The position numbers and the translations under genes are program-made. From the NCBI GenBank assembly GCA_003222135.1, contig QHUM01000041.1, forward strand, positions 93,852-157,851: 64,000 bases of DNA, in the 5' to 3' direction. Position 1 is the stretch's first letter. Each line of letters opens with the position of its first letter. The notes under the pieces were generated by a model. It was given only the letters and a program-made list of their open reading frames with translations, was not told the DNA's origin and ran no database searches. This document shows, one piece after another, positions 16,911-25,563 of the stretch. This stretch comes from Gemmatimonadota bacterium. GTDB lineage: Bacteria; Gemmatimonadota; Gemmatimonadetes; Gemmatimonadales; GWC2-71-9.

Positions 16911-17200
16911 GCGCGTTCCCCCCTCCCGTCTGCCAACAGTGTGTGGATCGCCGCGCCAGTCGCCAGCCCCGCCACTTGGACGATCTTGCGGCGACCGCCG
17001 GCGCCCGACACGATCGTCACGGCCCGGCGGGGCACGCCGAGCCGCTCCGCGAGGAAGCGGGTGAGCTCGGCGTTGGCCGCGCCGTCCACCGGAGGGGCGG
17101 CGATCCTGACTCTGATCCCGTCGCCGTGGCGGCCCGCGACTTCCGTGCGGCGGGCTCGCGGCGCGACGTGCACGACGATGCGGGCCGCGCTCAGACTCAC
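16907..17200 (-). CDS. DUF167 / YggU-family protein
   Basis: A 97-residue protein starting at GTG 17200 (MSLSAARIVVHVAPRARRTE). Family hallmarks are the PPVDGAANAEL motif and the VTIVSGAGGRRKIVQVAG strand-helix. Small alpha/beta protein of unknown biochemical role that often neighbours yggT, as here. GTGA overlaps occur at both ends. Confidence 0.9.
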   Translation of the reverse strand: MSLSAARIVVHVAPRARRTEVAGRHGDGIRVRIAAPPVDGAANAELTRFLAERLGVPRRAVTIVSGAGGRRKIVQVAGLATGAAIHTLLADGRGERA

Positions 17201-17766
17201 ACCACGCTGAGGAGCAGCTGCTTGAGCACCCAGAGGGCCAGCCAGGCTACCAGCGGGCTCCAATCGACGGCTCCCATGGGCGGCAGCACGCGGCGGATCG
17301 GTTCCACCAGCCAGTCGGTGAGGGCGTAGGCGGGCCGCATCCAGCGGGAGTACCGAAACGCGCCGAACCACGACCCGACGACTCGGACCATCAGAGCGGC
17401 GAACAGCACGCTGTAGACGGCGCCGATCAGGAACGCCAGCATCGCCCGCGGGCCTCCCCCGGCCGCCGCGGCCAGTCCGTAGAACGTCCCCATCGCCCAG
17501 TCCAAGAGCGACAGCAGCACCACGCCGGCGATCGCGACGACCACGACGAGCCACCAGCCGGCGTTGACCGGGTTGCCGCCGAGCCGGACCAAGCGCCCTT
17601 CCACCGGGCGGATCACCGGATCGCTTGCGGCGCGCAGCATCCGGCCCAGCGTTCCGAAGGGCGACACGTGCCGGGCGCGCACCAGCCACGAGGCGGAGGC
17701 GATTGCCACGCTCAGCGCGAAGACGGCGAAGACGGCGTAGCGGGCGAGAGCTCGGTAGTCGTGCAT
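17197..17766 (-). CDS. YggT-family membrane protein
   Basis: A 189-residue membrane protein with two YggT modules: a first with PFGTLGRMLRAASDPVIRPV and a second with RYSRWMRPAYALTDWLVEPI. Each has a helix pair around a polar, proline-containing loop. YggT proteins are linked to division-site or osmotic functions in other bacteria. The ATG at 17766 lies 5 bases after the Kelch gene stop. Confidence 0.88.
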   Translation of the reverse strand: MHDYRALARYAVFAVFALSVAIASASWLVRARHVSPFGTLGRMLRAASDPVIRPVEGRLVRLGGNPVNAGWWLVVVVAIAGVVLLSLLDWAMGTFYGLAAAAGGGPRAMLAFLIGAVYSVLFAALMVRVVGSWFGAFRYSRWMRPAYALTDWLVEPIRRVLPPMGAVDWSPLVAWLALWVLKQLLLSVV

Positions 17767-17771
17767 GGCTC

Positions 17772-18689
17772 TCAGGGCACGAACATTTCGACGACATCCG
17801 TCTGCGCGAACCCGGCCTTCGGGCCTCCGCCGATCACGTAGATCTTGCCGCTTAGCGTCGCGGCGCCCAGCCCGTGGCGCGCGGTCGGGAGCGGCGGTGC
17901 GCTGGTCCACCGATCCGTCGCGGGATCGTACACTTCGTGCTTGTCGAACACCGATGATCTGGTCTCGCCGCCGAAGGCGTGGATCTTCCCTTCGAGCACC
18001 GCCGCGGCGAGCCCGCCGCGCCGGCTGGGCATGGGCGATTTCTTCGTCCAGCGGTTCGTCGCGGGATCGTAGGCTTCGACCAGATCATAGTTGCGGTCGG
18101 GGTTGAAGGGGCGCCCGCCGATCGCGTACACCATGCTGCCGACCGCGGCCGCCGTGAGGTGATCGCGCGGGGTCGGGATGGGCGCGACGGTGGTCCAGCG
18201 ATTGGTGGCGGGGTCGTAGATCGCGCTCGAGTCGACGAGCTTACGGCCGAGACCCCAGCCGCCCACGAGGACGAGCTTGCCGTTCACGACGCCCACGCCG
18301 GAGGCTCCGCGCGGCGACGGCAGCGGCGCCCGCGGCTCCCAGCGGTTCAGGTCCTCGCGGTAGATCCACAGCGTGTTCTCGGGGACGAACGTCGCCTCGG
18401 CGAGCCCGCCCACCGCGTAGAGCGTGTCCCCCGCCACCGCGAGCGGCATGTGATGCCGCGGTGCGGGCAAGTCGCCGATTCGCTCCCAACGGTTGGCCGC
18501 GGGATCGAACCGGAACGCCTTGGCGATCGGCTTGCCGGAGCGATCGAACCCGCCGGCGATGTAGATCTTACCGTGGACCACGGCCGCGCTGAGCTCCTGG
18601 ATCGGCTCGGGGAGCGGCGTGGCAGGAGACCAGCGGCCGTCGGAGGTGAAGACCGATGTCGCGGCGACGAGCGTGAGCGCGAGGCGCAT
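17772..18689 (-). CDS. Secreted Kelch-repeat beta-propeller protein
   Basis: A 305-residue protein with a short signal-like N-terminus (MRLALTLVAATSVFTS) and six Kelch blades, each with a double glycine (YIAGGFD, YAVGGLA, VLVGGWG, YAIGGRP, HAFGGET, YVIGGGP) and the matching YDPATNRW strands. Six blades should close a complete propeller. Its ATG overlaps the Kgd stop by 1 base (TGATG), so it is translated after Kgd although a functional link is not obvious. Confidence 0.9.
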   Translation of the reverse strand: MRLALTLVAATSVFTSDGRWSPATPLPEPIQELSAAVVHGKIYIAGGFDRSGKPIAKAFRFDPAANRWERIGDLPAPRHHMPLAVAGDTLYAVGGLAEATFVPENTLWIYREDLNRWEPRAPLPSPRGASGVGVVNGKLVLVGGWGLGRKLVDSSAIYDPATNRWTTVAPIPTPRDHLTAAAVGSMVYAIGGRPFNPDRNYDLVEAYDPATNRWTKKSPMPSRRGGLAAAVLEGKIHAFGGETRSSVFDKHEVYDPATDRWTSAPPLPTARHGLGAATLSGKIYVIGGGPKAGFAQTDVVEMFVP

Positions 18690-21600
18690 CAGTCGGCCGC
18701 GGCGAACGCCGCCGCCACGATCCTGGCCTGCTCGGCCTGGTGCGCCGCGGGGTATCCCTCCGCCGGACTGGAGTGCTCGGGCCGACCGATGTCGCGCACC
18801 GTCACGCCCGGTCCGACGAGCTGGCGCAGTTGCGGCAGCATGAACTTCTGGGGCCCCATGTTGCGCGGCTCCTCCTGCACCCAGACGATCTCGTTGATCT
18901 TCGGGTAGCGCTCAATCAGCTCGGCGATTTCGGCGGCGGGGAAGGGATACAGCAGCTCGACCCGGCCGATCGCCACGTGGGCCGCCTGCGCCCGGCGGGG
19001 TGAAAGCGACAGATCGTAGTATACCTTGCCGCTGCACAGCACGAGCCGGGTCGCCCCGCGGTGCGCGTCGCCGGCGGGGTCGTCGAGCACCGGCCGGAAG
19101 TCCCCGGCTGTGAGCTCTTCCAGGCGGGACGTAGCCTGCGGCAGCCGCAGCAGGCTCTTCGGCGTAAACAGCACCAGGGGTCGCAGCTCGGCGTGGCGCG
19201 CCTGGCGTCGTATCAGGTGGAAGTACTGGGCCGGCGTGGTGCAGTTGGCGACCCGCAGGTTGCCCTCGGCGCAGAGTGCCAAGAACCGCTCGATCCGCGC
19301 GCTCGAATGCTCCGGCCCCTGGCCCTCGTACCCGTGGGGGAGCAGCAGGCTGAGGCGCGAGGTCTGTCCCCATTTCGCCAGGCCTGCGATGAGGAACTGA
19401 TCGATGATGACCTCGGCGCCGTTGGTAAAGTCCCCGTACTGCGCCTCCCACAGCACCAGCGCATCGGGCGCGGCCGCGGCGTACCCGTACTCGAAGCCGA
19501 GGCAGGCGAACTCCGAGAGCGGGCTGTTGTGCAGCTCGAACGGCGCCCGCGCGCCCGGCAGGCTCTGGATCGGCGCGTAGCGCTGCCCGTTCACCGTGTC
19601 GTGCAGGACCAGGTGTCGCTGGCTGAACGTCCCCCGCTCCGTGTCCTGGCCGGTCAGCCGGATCGGCGTCCCCTGGGCGACGAGCGAGGCGAACGCCAGC
19701 GCCTCGGCGTGCGCCCACTCGATCCCGCCCTCGGTGAGGGCGCCGCGCCGGCGCTCCAGCTGCCGCAGCAGTTTGGGGTTGACGCTGAAGCCCGCCGGCA
19801 CCGCGAGCAGCTGCTCGTTGAGGCTCGAGAGGATCTGGCCGGCGACGGCGGTGGTGGGCTCCGCGCTCGGCTGGTGTGCGTCGGAGATGCGCTGCGGCTC
19901 CTGACCTTGCCCCGTTTCGGAGAGATGGGCTCGCAAAGACTGCTGGATCTCCGAGAGGCGCTGGGCAAAGCGCTCCGCTTCGGCCTCGGCCCGCGCAACG
20001 TCCTGGACGCCTTCGGCCCCGAGCTGCTCCGCGTAGCGCTGCCGCACCGTGGGCGTTCGTTTGATGCGCTCGTACAGCAGTGGCTGCGTGTAGGCGGGCT
20101 CGTCGCCCTCGTTGTGCCCGTGGCGCCGATAGCCTACGACGTCGATCACGACGTCGGCGTGGAACTTGTCGCGGTACATCATGGCGAGCCGCGCCGCCGC
20201 GAGGCACGCCTCGGGGTCGTCGGCGTTCACGTGCACGATCGGCGCGTCGAAGCCCTTCGCCAGGTCGCTCGAGTAGTCGGTCGAGCGCCCTTCCTTCGGG
20301 TCGGTCGTGAAGCCCACCTGGTTGTTGGCGATCAGGTGAATCGTCCCGCCGGTGGTGTAGCCCTTGAGGCGCGCCAGGTTGAACGTTTCCGCCACCACGC
20401 CTTGCGCCGCGAATGACGCGTCGCCGTGGATCAGCAGCGGTAGCGCGACCGTCCCGTCGTGGATGGGATCTTTCCCGCGGCGGTTCGTCTGGTTCGCACG
20501 GGCGCGGCCCTCGACCACCGGATTGACCGCCTCGAGATGGCTGGGGTTGGGCGAGAGCGTGACGTTCACCGGTTTGCCCGATGCCGTCTGGTACACGCCG
20601 TCGGCGCCGTGGTGGTATTTGACGTCGCCCGTGCCGCCCTCGGGGGTGAGTGTCTCTTCTACGGGGCGCCCCCCCTCGAACTCGGCGAAGATGGTCTCGT
20701 ACGGCAGCCCAACGATGTGGGCGAGCACATTGAGGCGGCCGCGGTGCGCCATCCCGAGCACGACGCGGCGCGCCCCGCTCACGCCGGCGAGCTCGATCGT
20801 CTGGTCCAGCATCGGGACGAGCACGTCGAGCCCCTCGATCGAGAATCGTTTCTGGCCGAGGTACGCCTTGTGAAGGAAGCGCTCCAGCCCCTCCACCGCG
20901 GTGAGCCGGAGGAGCAGCTTCTGCTTCTCCCGCGCCGAGAGCGGCGCGCGGTGCTGGCCGGACTCGATCACCTGTCGCAGCCACAAGCGCTCCACGTGAC
21001 TCCCGATGTGCTCGACCTCGTAGGCGAGGGTGCCGCAGTACGTCTTGCGGAGTTCGGGGTACGCCTCGGCCAGCGTTCTGCCGGGGACGTAGATCCGCAG
21101 CACGTCGGCCGGCACCCGCGCCATGATCTCGATCGTGAGGCCGAGGGGGCCGGGATCGAGCGCCGGGTCGCCCGGCGGATCGGAGCCGAGCGGGTCGAGC
21201 CGCGCCGCCATGTGGCCAAAGTTGCGAAACGCTTTGACGAGGGCCATCGCAGCCGCGACGGCACGCAAATCATCGGGAGACGGGAGAGGGGAGATGGGAG
21301 GTGTTGCTGTGACCACTCCCGCCTCCCGGCTCCCGCCTGCCGTCAATCCCAAGCTCTCAATCACCGCGCCGTAGAACTGCTCGTCGCCCTGCAGCAGGCC
21401 CTCGATCCGCCGCAAGAACATCCCCGACTCCGCGCCCTGGATGACGCGGTGGTCGTAGGTGCTCGTGAGCGTCATGATCTTGGCCGGGCCGATCTGGCGG
21501 ATCGCGCCCGTCGCGATGATCGTGCCCTGACCCTTCATGAGACGGGGCACCGAGGCGACGGTGCCGATCGTGCCGGGGTTGGTCAACGTGATGGTCGCGC

Positions 21601-22303
21601 CCGCGAAGTCGTCCGGCAGGAGCTTGTTGGTCCGCGCCTTGTCGACCAGCGTCTCATACGTCGCGTGGAAGGCGGCGAAGTCCATCCGCTCGGCGTGCTT
21701 GATGACGGGAACGACGAGGGCGCGACTGCCGTCCTTCTTCTCCACATCCACCGCGAGGCCCAGGTTGACACCCTGTGGGTCGAGACGGTGCGGCTTGCCC
21801 TCGACCTCCTGGAACGCGTGGGTCATGCCGGGCAGCTGCTTCGCCGCCTGCACGATCGCGAAGCCGATCAGGTGCGTGAACGAGATCTTCTTCCCTCGGG
21901 CGACCAGCTGGGCGTTCAGCTCCTTGCGGCGCGCGTCGAGCGTCTCGACTACGATGTCGCGGAACGAAGTGGCCGTCGGGACGGACAAGGAATCCGTCAT
22001 GTTCTGGACGAGGCGGGCTGCCGGGCCGGTGATTGGGGTCAAGCCGGGAGCCGGGAGACGGGAGGCGGGAGGTGTAGGCTGCGGGGCCGTCGCGGCCGCT
22101 GACTCCCGTCTCCCGCCTCCCGTCTCCCGGAGGACTTCGTCGCGGCTCGTCGGAATCACCGGCAGCTCCGCGAGCTTGCCGTTGTCGAAGAGGTTCCGCC
22201 ATTCTTCTCCCACCGAGGCGGGATCGCGCAGGTACTGCTCGTACATCACCTGCACGAAGGCGGCGTTGTGGGTGCCGAAGACGAACTCGCTCACGAGCAG
22301 CAA
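18689..22303 (-). CDS. kgd: Multifunctional 2-oxoglutarate dehydrogenase E1/E2 fusion (Kgd type)
   Basis: A 1204-residue protein with the actinobacterial Kgd order: E1 N-terminal helix segment (about 1-45), E2 acyltransferase domain without a lipoyl domain (about 87-320; STYDHRVIQGAESG with the active-site His), then the ThDP-dependent E1 domain (about 345-1204; GMAHRGRLNVLAHIVG, GDASFAAQGVVAETFN, IANNQVGFTTD). It decarboxylates 2-oxoglutarate in the TCA cycle. Both linkers around E2 are encoded by inverted heptamer arrays. The open frame starts at TTG 22303; GTG 22294 is equally possible as neither has a clear ribosome site. Confidence 0.93.
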   Translation of the reverse strand: MLLVSEFVFGTHNAAFVQVMYEQYLRDPASVGEEWRNLFDNGKLAELPVIPTSRDEVLRETGGGRRESAAATAPQPTPPASRLPAPGLTPITGPAARLVQNMTDSLSVPTATSFRDIVVETLDARRKELNAQLVARGKKISFTHLIGFAIVQAAKQLPGMTHAFQEVEGKPHRLDPQGVNLGLAVDVEKKDGSRALVVPVIKHAERMDFAAFHATYETLVDKARTNKLLPDDFAGATITLTNPGTIGTVASVPRLMKGQGTIIATGAIRQIGPAKIMTLTSTYDHRVIQGAESGMFLRRIEGLLQGDEQFYGAVIESLGLTAGGSREAGVVTATPPISPLPSPDDLRAVAAAMALVKAFRNFGHMAARLDPLGSDPPGDPALDPGPLGLTIEIMARVPADVLRIYVPGRTLAEAYPELRKTYCGTLAYEVEHIGSHVERLWLRQVIESGQHRAPLSAREKQKLLLRLTAVEGLERFLHKAYLGQKRFSIEGLDVLVPMLDQTIELAGVSGARRVVLGMAHRGRLNVLAHIVGLPYETIFAEFEGGRPVEETLTPEGGTGDVKYHHGADGVYQTASGKPVNVTLSPNPSHLEAVNPVVEGRARANQTNRRGKDPIHDGTVALPLLIHGDASFAAQGVVAETFNLARLKGYTTGGTIHLIANNQVGFTTDPKEGRSTDYSSDLAKGFDAPIVHVNADDPEACLAAARLAMMYRDKFHADVVIDVVGYRRHGHNEGDEPAYTQPLLYERIKRTPTVRQRYAEQLGAEGVQDVARAEAEAERFAQRLSEIQQSLRAHLSETGQGQEPQRISDAHQPSAEPTTAVAGQILSSLNEQLLAVPAGFSVNPKLLRQLERRRGALTEGGIEWAHAEALAFASLVAQGTPIRLTGQDTERGTFSQRHLVLHDTVNGQRYAPIQSLPGARAPFELHNSPLSEFACLGFEYGYAAAAPDALVLWEAQYGDFTNGAEVIIDQFLIAGLAKWGQTSRLSLLLPHGYEGQGPEHSSARIERFLALCAEGNLRVANCTTPAQYFHLIRRQARHAELRPLVLFTPKSLLRLPQATSRLEELTAGDFRPVLDDPAGDAHRGATRLVLCSGKVYYDLSLSPRRAQAAHVAIGRVELLYPFPAAEIAELIERYPKINEIVWVQEEPRNMGPQKFMLPQLRQLVGPGVTVRDIGRPEHSSPAEGYPAAHQAEQARIVAAAFAAAD
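21275..21341. repeat. Inverted GGGAG heptamer array in kgd (E2/E1 linker), 4+4 units
   Basis: Four units read forward at 21275-21302 (GGGAGAC, GGGAGAG, GGGAGAT, GGGAGGT), an 11-base spacer, then four units in reverse orientation at 21314-21341 (CACTCCC, GCCTCCC, GGCTCCC, GCCTGCC). In the kgd frame they encode the Pro/Gly/Ser linker of residues about 322-343, exactly after the E2 domain. Confidence 0.9.
22046..22128. repeat. Inverted GGGAG heptamer array in kgd (N-terminal segment/E2 linker), 4+4 units
   Basis: Forward units at 22046-22073 (GGGAGCC, GGGAGAC, GGGAGGC, GGGAGGT), a 27-base spacer, then reverse units at 22101-22128 (GACTCCC, GTCTCCC, GCCTCCC, GTCTCCC). They encode residues about 59-86 of Kgd (GGGRRES ... 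PPASRLPAP), just before the E2 domain. Confidence 0.9.
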
Positions 22304-22352
22304 TTTAATCAGGCGTCAGCCGTTTAATCAGCCGTCAGCCATCGGCCGTCAG
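22304..22352. repeat. CTGACGG-type repeats between kgd and the hydrolase gene
   Basis: On the plus strand TTTAATCAGGCGTCAGCC and TTTAATCAGCCGTCAGCC occur back to back (19-bp period), followed by ATCGGCCGTCAG. Read on the minus strand the core is a run of CTGACGG/CCGATGG heptamers broken by TTAAA. It occupies nearly the whole 64-base gap between two divergent start codons, where promoters or operators are expected. Confidence 0.65.
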
Positions 22353-22367
22353 TATATTCGTCGAGCC

Positions 22368-23279
22368 ATGTTCAAACGGGGCTTCCTGTTGCTCGGCCTG
22401 CTGCAGTGCTCTGCGGCGGCGGCGCAGAATCGCGGCCCGCTGCGCGAGCGGCTGGCGGCACGGGTCGCGCAGGCGCCCGCGACAGGGGTAGGCCTGTACT
22501 ACCGCAGCCTCACGCGCCCGGACTCGCTGGTCCTCGAGGCCAATGTGCGGTTTCACGCGGCGAGCACGATGAAGCTCCCCGTGATGATCCAGGTTTTTCG
22601 GGATGCGGACGCCGGGCTGCTCCGGCTGGACGACTCGCTCACCGTGCACGTGGTCTTCCCGTCGCTCGTGGACGGCTCGCCGTTCGAGGTGGACAAGGCG
22701 GACGACTCGGACTCGACGCTCTATGGGCGCGTCGCCCGCCCGGCGTCGGTTCGGGACCTGCTCGAGCTGATGATCACTCGCTCGTCGAACCTCGCGACCA
22801 ACATCCTGATCGAGCGGATCGGCGCGGCGCGGGCGCAGGCGTCGGCGCGCGCTCTCGGCGCATGGTCGATCCAGGTGCTGCGTGGGGTGGAGGACGGCAA
22901 GGCGTACCGCGCGGGGCTCAACAACACGACCACCGCCCGCGATCTGGGCGTGTTGCTCGCCGCGATCGCCCAGAACCGCGCGGCGAGCCCGGCATCGTGC
23001 CGGGAGATGCTGCGGATCCTCGAGGCGCAGGAGTTCAACGAGGGGATTCCCGTCGGCCTGCCGCCCGGGACGCGCGTGGCGCACAAGACCGGCTGGATCG
23101 GCGAGGTGGTGTATCACGACGCCGCGATCGTGTATCCGCCGAGCGGCGGGAGCTACCTGCTAGTGGTGCTGACGGGCGGGATCAAACAGGACAGCGTGGC
23201 GCACAATCTCGTGGCGGACGTGTCGCGCCTGGTGTACGCGGCGGCAGTCAGGGAGCCTGGAGCTGCGGGTAAACCTTGA
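22368..23279 (+). CDS. Class A beta-lactamase-fold serine hydrolase
   Basis: A 303-residue exported protein (signal MFKRGFLLLGLLQCSAAAAQ). Catalytic motifs of the penicillin-recognising fold are in order: S66-T-M-K69, S139-S-N141 and K240-T-G. The omega-loop region reads GVEDGKAYRAGLNNTTTA rather than the usual ExxLN, as in chromosomal COG2367 hydrolases of unproven lactamase activity. Divergent from kgd; its 3' end overlaps the convergent cytochrome gene by 32 bases. Confidence 0.85.
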   Translation: MFKRGFLLLGLLQCSAAAAQNRGPLRERLAARVAQAPATGVGLYYRSLTRPDSLVLEANVRFHAASTMKLPVMIQVFRDADAGLLRLDDSLTVHVVFPSLVDGSPFEVDKADDSDSTLYGRVARPASVRDLLELMITRSSNLATNILIERIGAARAQASARALGAWSIQVLRGVEDGKAYRAGLNNTTTARDLGVLLAAIAQNRAASPASCREMLRILEAQEFNEGIPVGLPPGTRVAHKTGWIGEVVYHDAAIVYPPSGGSYLLVVLTGGIKQDSVAHNLVADVSRLVYAAAVREPGAAGKP

Positions 23280-24450
23280 TCCAGTGCGTCCGCACCTGCA
23301 CCCGCACTGGACGGCCAAGGTAGTTGGAGATCAACACGGTCGACGTCAGCGCCGGCATGTGGCAATCGACGCACCGGCCCACCAACTCCTGACCGTGGCT
23401 GGGAAAGAGACCGCAACTCTGCATGGTGTGGCACGTCAGGCACCGCCCGGAGAGTGCCACGACATCGCGTTGCTCGCCGTGCACATCGTGGCACGTGGCG
23501 CAGGTCATCTGCGAGGAGCGGAAGCACCTGCTCCGTTCCAGCAGGGCTACTTGATTGCCGTGCACGTCGATCTCCCCGGTGTCCGGTGTCGTCCACAAGT
23601 CTGACCGCTGCTCGAGGGGCTGCCCCGGCACATAGGCGAACGGCAGGGTGCGCAGCGCCGCGGTCCCTGCGTGACAGAGCGCGCACGCGTCCAACTGTCG
23701 CACGCGGGGGAGCCGCCCAGGATTGATCATCGCGCGCGGGAGCAACGCGCGCAGCGCAGAACGCTCGCGTCTCGCATGCTCGCGGCCCGAGCCGTGACAC
23801 GTTTCGCAGCTGATGCCGAGCACCGCGCCGGTGGGTCGGTAGCGATTGATTACCGTGGGGTCGGGCACGTGCTCGAACCACGACGCGTGGCACTCCAGGC
23901 AGCGCGGCGGGATGGGGCGCCCGAAGTTGGGCGTTCCGTCCGGATAACCAGGGCTGTTCACCCACCCCACGCCCTTCCAATACGAGACGGGGAGCTGGTA
24001 CAGTTGATCACCGGCGCCCCAATACAGATACGATTGTCCTTTCCGCGAGCCGGTCACGAAGGCGATGCGCTCGGAGTGGCTGGACGTGTCGGGTGCGCGC
24101 CCCAGCACCGCGGTTTGATAGAAGCCCGTGGCGGTGGAGTCCATGCGAAAGTGCAGCTGCGGATTCGACGTTCGCATGACGTTCTCACCACGGCTGAAGC
24201 TGCCCGCGATGGACTGGCGCGTCGGAAGGGTCGAGGTCAAACGGTGGGCGGTCTGCTCGAAGCGCGCCTTCTGCTGGTGACAGGAGAGGCAGACGGCGTC
24301 ACCCGCGGCGTTGTCTGCACGCAGCGCCTCAGCCCGATGCGGGATCGCGAACAGTCCAGCCGCGACCGCGCCAGCGACCAGCAGCAAGACGGCGATGGTG
24401 AGCGAGAAGCGTGCGCTGGGGTTCAACTGGTCGGTGCCGGTGCGCGGCAA
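23248..24450 (-). CDS. Membrane-anchored multihaem c-type cytochrome, 7 haem motifs
   Basis: A 400-residue protein with an N-terminal anchor (FSLTIAVLLLVAGAVAAGLF) and seven CXXCH motifs: CLSCH, CLECH, CETCH, CALCH, CATCH, CLTCH, CVDCH. It should sit in the periplasm and pass electrons between a membrane donor and an unknown acceptor. The assigned TTG start (24450) directly follows the oxidoreductase stop codon on the other side of the junction; a later TTG (at QLNPSARF) is an alternative. Haem arrangement resembles NapC/NrfB-like or cytochrome c554-type proteins only loosely. Confidence 0.88.
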   Translation of the reverse strand: MPRTGTDQLNPSARFSLTIAVLLLVAGAVAAGLFAIPHRAEALRADNAAGDAVCLSCHQQKARFEQTAHRLTSTLPTRQSIAGSFSRGENVMRTSNPQLHFRMDSTATGFYQTAVLGRAPDTSSHSERIAFVTGSRKGQSYLYWGAGDQLYQLPVSYWKGVGWVNSPGYPDGTPNFGRPIPPRCLECHASWFEHVPDPTVINRYRPTGAVLGISCETCHGSGREHARRERSALRALLPRAMINPGRLPRVRQLDACALCHAGTAALRTLPFAYVPGQPLEQRSDLWTTPDTGEIDVHGNQVALLERSRCFRSSQMTCATCHDVHGEQRDVVALSGRCLTCHTMQSCGLFPSHGQELVGRCVDCHMPALTSTVLISNYLGRPVRVQVRTHWIKVYPQLQAP

Positions 24451-25557
24451 TCAGGGCACGGCCCCGGCCAGGGCGGGCGTCTTCCAGAGATCGATCGGCT
24501 TCGCGACGCCTGTGGGGCGGAAGGGCAGCATGATTTTACGACCCACTCCCGCCGACGCGTAGGCGGCATACAGGGCCTCCTGCACCACGCGTCCGGTTTC
24601 GCCATCGGAGATCGGCGTCTCCTTGCCGCGCACACAGCGCGCGAAGTGCCGCATCTCCTGGGGAAAGCCGTAGTTCCAGTGCTCCTCGAACACCGGATAC
24701 GTCCAGCCCTTGGTCGTCGCCGCCTTTTCGACGGCGTAGCCGAACCCCGTCTCTGAGTACGTCGGAAGCGCGTTGCCCATCAGCAGGTCCGCGTAGGTCT
24801 GCCCCTTGTCGCCGAACACCTCGATGGTGTCGTCCATGCCGCCGGGCCGGTTCCAGCTGCTCTCGACCATCCCAACGGCGCCGTTCTCGAATTCGATGAT
24901 CGTAATCGCCTCGTCCTCGCCCTGGGTGCGCGCCCGATGCACCTGCGTCGCCATTTGCGAGTAGATGCTCGTGATCCGCGGCTTGCCGAGGAACCACCAG
25001 CAGAATGCGATCCCGTGGCATCCCAGGTCCATGACCGCGCCGCCGCCCGACTGCTCCACGTCCCAGAACCACTCCGAGTGCGGACCAGAGTGTTTCTCGC
25101 CCTGCTTGACCAAGTGCACGCGGCCGAACGCGCCTTCGTCCGCCAGCTGCTTCGCCTTCACGTACTTGGGCGCGAAAAACAGCTCCTCGGCGTAGAGCAA
25201 CAGCACGCCCGCCCGGCGGCACGCGTCGATCATCGCGTCGGCTTGCTCGAGCGTCAGGCACAGGGGCTTTTCGCACACCACGTGCTTGCCGGCCTTGGCG
25301 GCGTCAATCGTGATCTGCGCGTGCAATCGATTGGGCGCCGTGATCGAGATCATCTCGACCGCGGGATCGCGCAGCAGCTCGCGGTAATCGGTGTAGACGC
25401 GCGGGATGCCGTGCCGCTGCGCGAAGCCGGCTGCGTGTCCCTTGGTCGGCGACGCTACGGCGACCACCTCGGCTTCGTCGGGCGTGGCTTTCACGGCCCC
25501 CGCGATGCACTCCGCCTGAAAACGCGAGCCGATGATCCCGATTCTCACTTTTGACAT
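24451..25557 (-). CDS. Gfo/Idh/MocA-family oxidoreductase
   Basis: A 368-residue NAD(P)-dependent oxidoreductase. The Rossmann start is IGIIGSRFQAECIAG and the family's conserved EKPLCLT motif with the catalytic Lys is present. The C-terminal beta-sheet domain carries the GGGAVMDLGCHGIAF segment. Substrates in this family are usually sugars, inositols or sugar acids; none can be named. It ends at the very base before the cytochrome start and follows the kinase gene by 6 bases. Confidence 0.9.
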   Translation of the reverse strand: MSKVRIGIIGSRFQAECIAGAVKATPDEAEVVAVASPTKGHAAGFAQRHGIPRVYTDYRELLRDPAVEMISITAPNRLHAQITIDAAKAGKHVVCEKPLCLTLEQADAMIDACRRAGVLLLYAEELFFAPKYVKAKQLADEGAFGRVHLVKQGEKHSGPHSEWFWDVEQSGGGAVMDLGCHGIAFCWWFLGKPRITSIYSQMATQVHRARTQGEDEAITIIEFENGAVGMVESSWNRPGGMDDTIEVFGDKGQTYADLLMGNALPTYSETGFGYAVEKAATTKGWTYPVFEEHWNYGFPQEMRHFARCVRGKETPISDGETGRVVQEALYAAYASAGVGRKIMLPFRPTGVAKPIDLWKTPALAGAVP

Positions 25558-25563
25558 CGAGGC

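Noticed and set aside
19061..22102. Long plus-strand open frames (451 and 547 codons) opposite kgd
   Set aside because: They are antisense to a clearly conserved enzyme, are rich in Arg/His/Asp in the way typical of GC-rich shadow frames, and show no domain motif or ribosome site.
21275..22128. Heptamer arrays as a CRISPR or insertion sequence
   Set aside because: Units are 7 bp with no unique spacers, no cas genes, no transposase and no long terminal repeats; one arm is the inverse of the other.
22368..23279. Acquired antibiotic-resistance beta-lactamase
   Set aside because: The fold and SxxK/SSN/KTG motifs fit, but the omega-loop motif is atypical, no mobile element is near and composition matches the surroundings; a housekeeping hydrolase is as likely.
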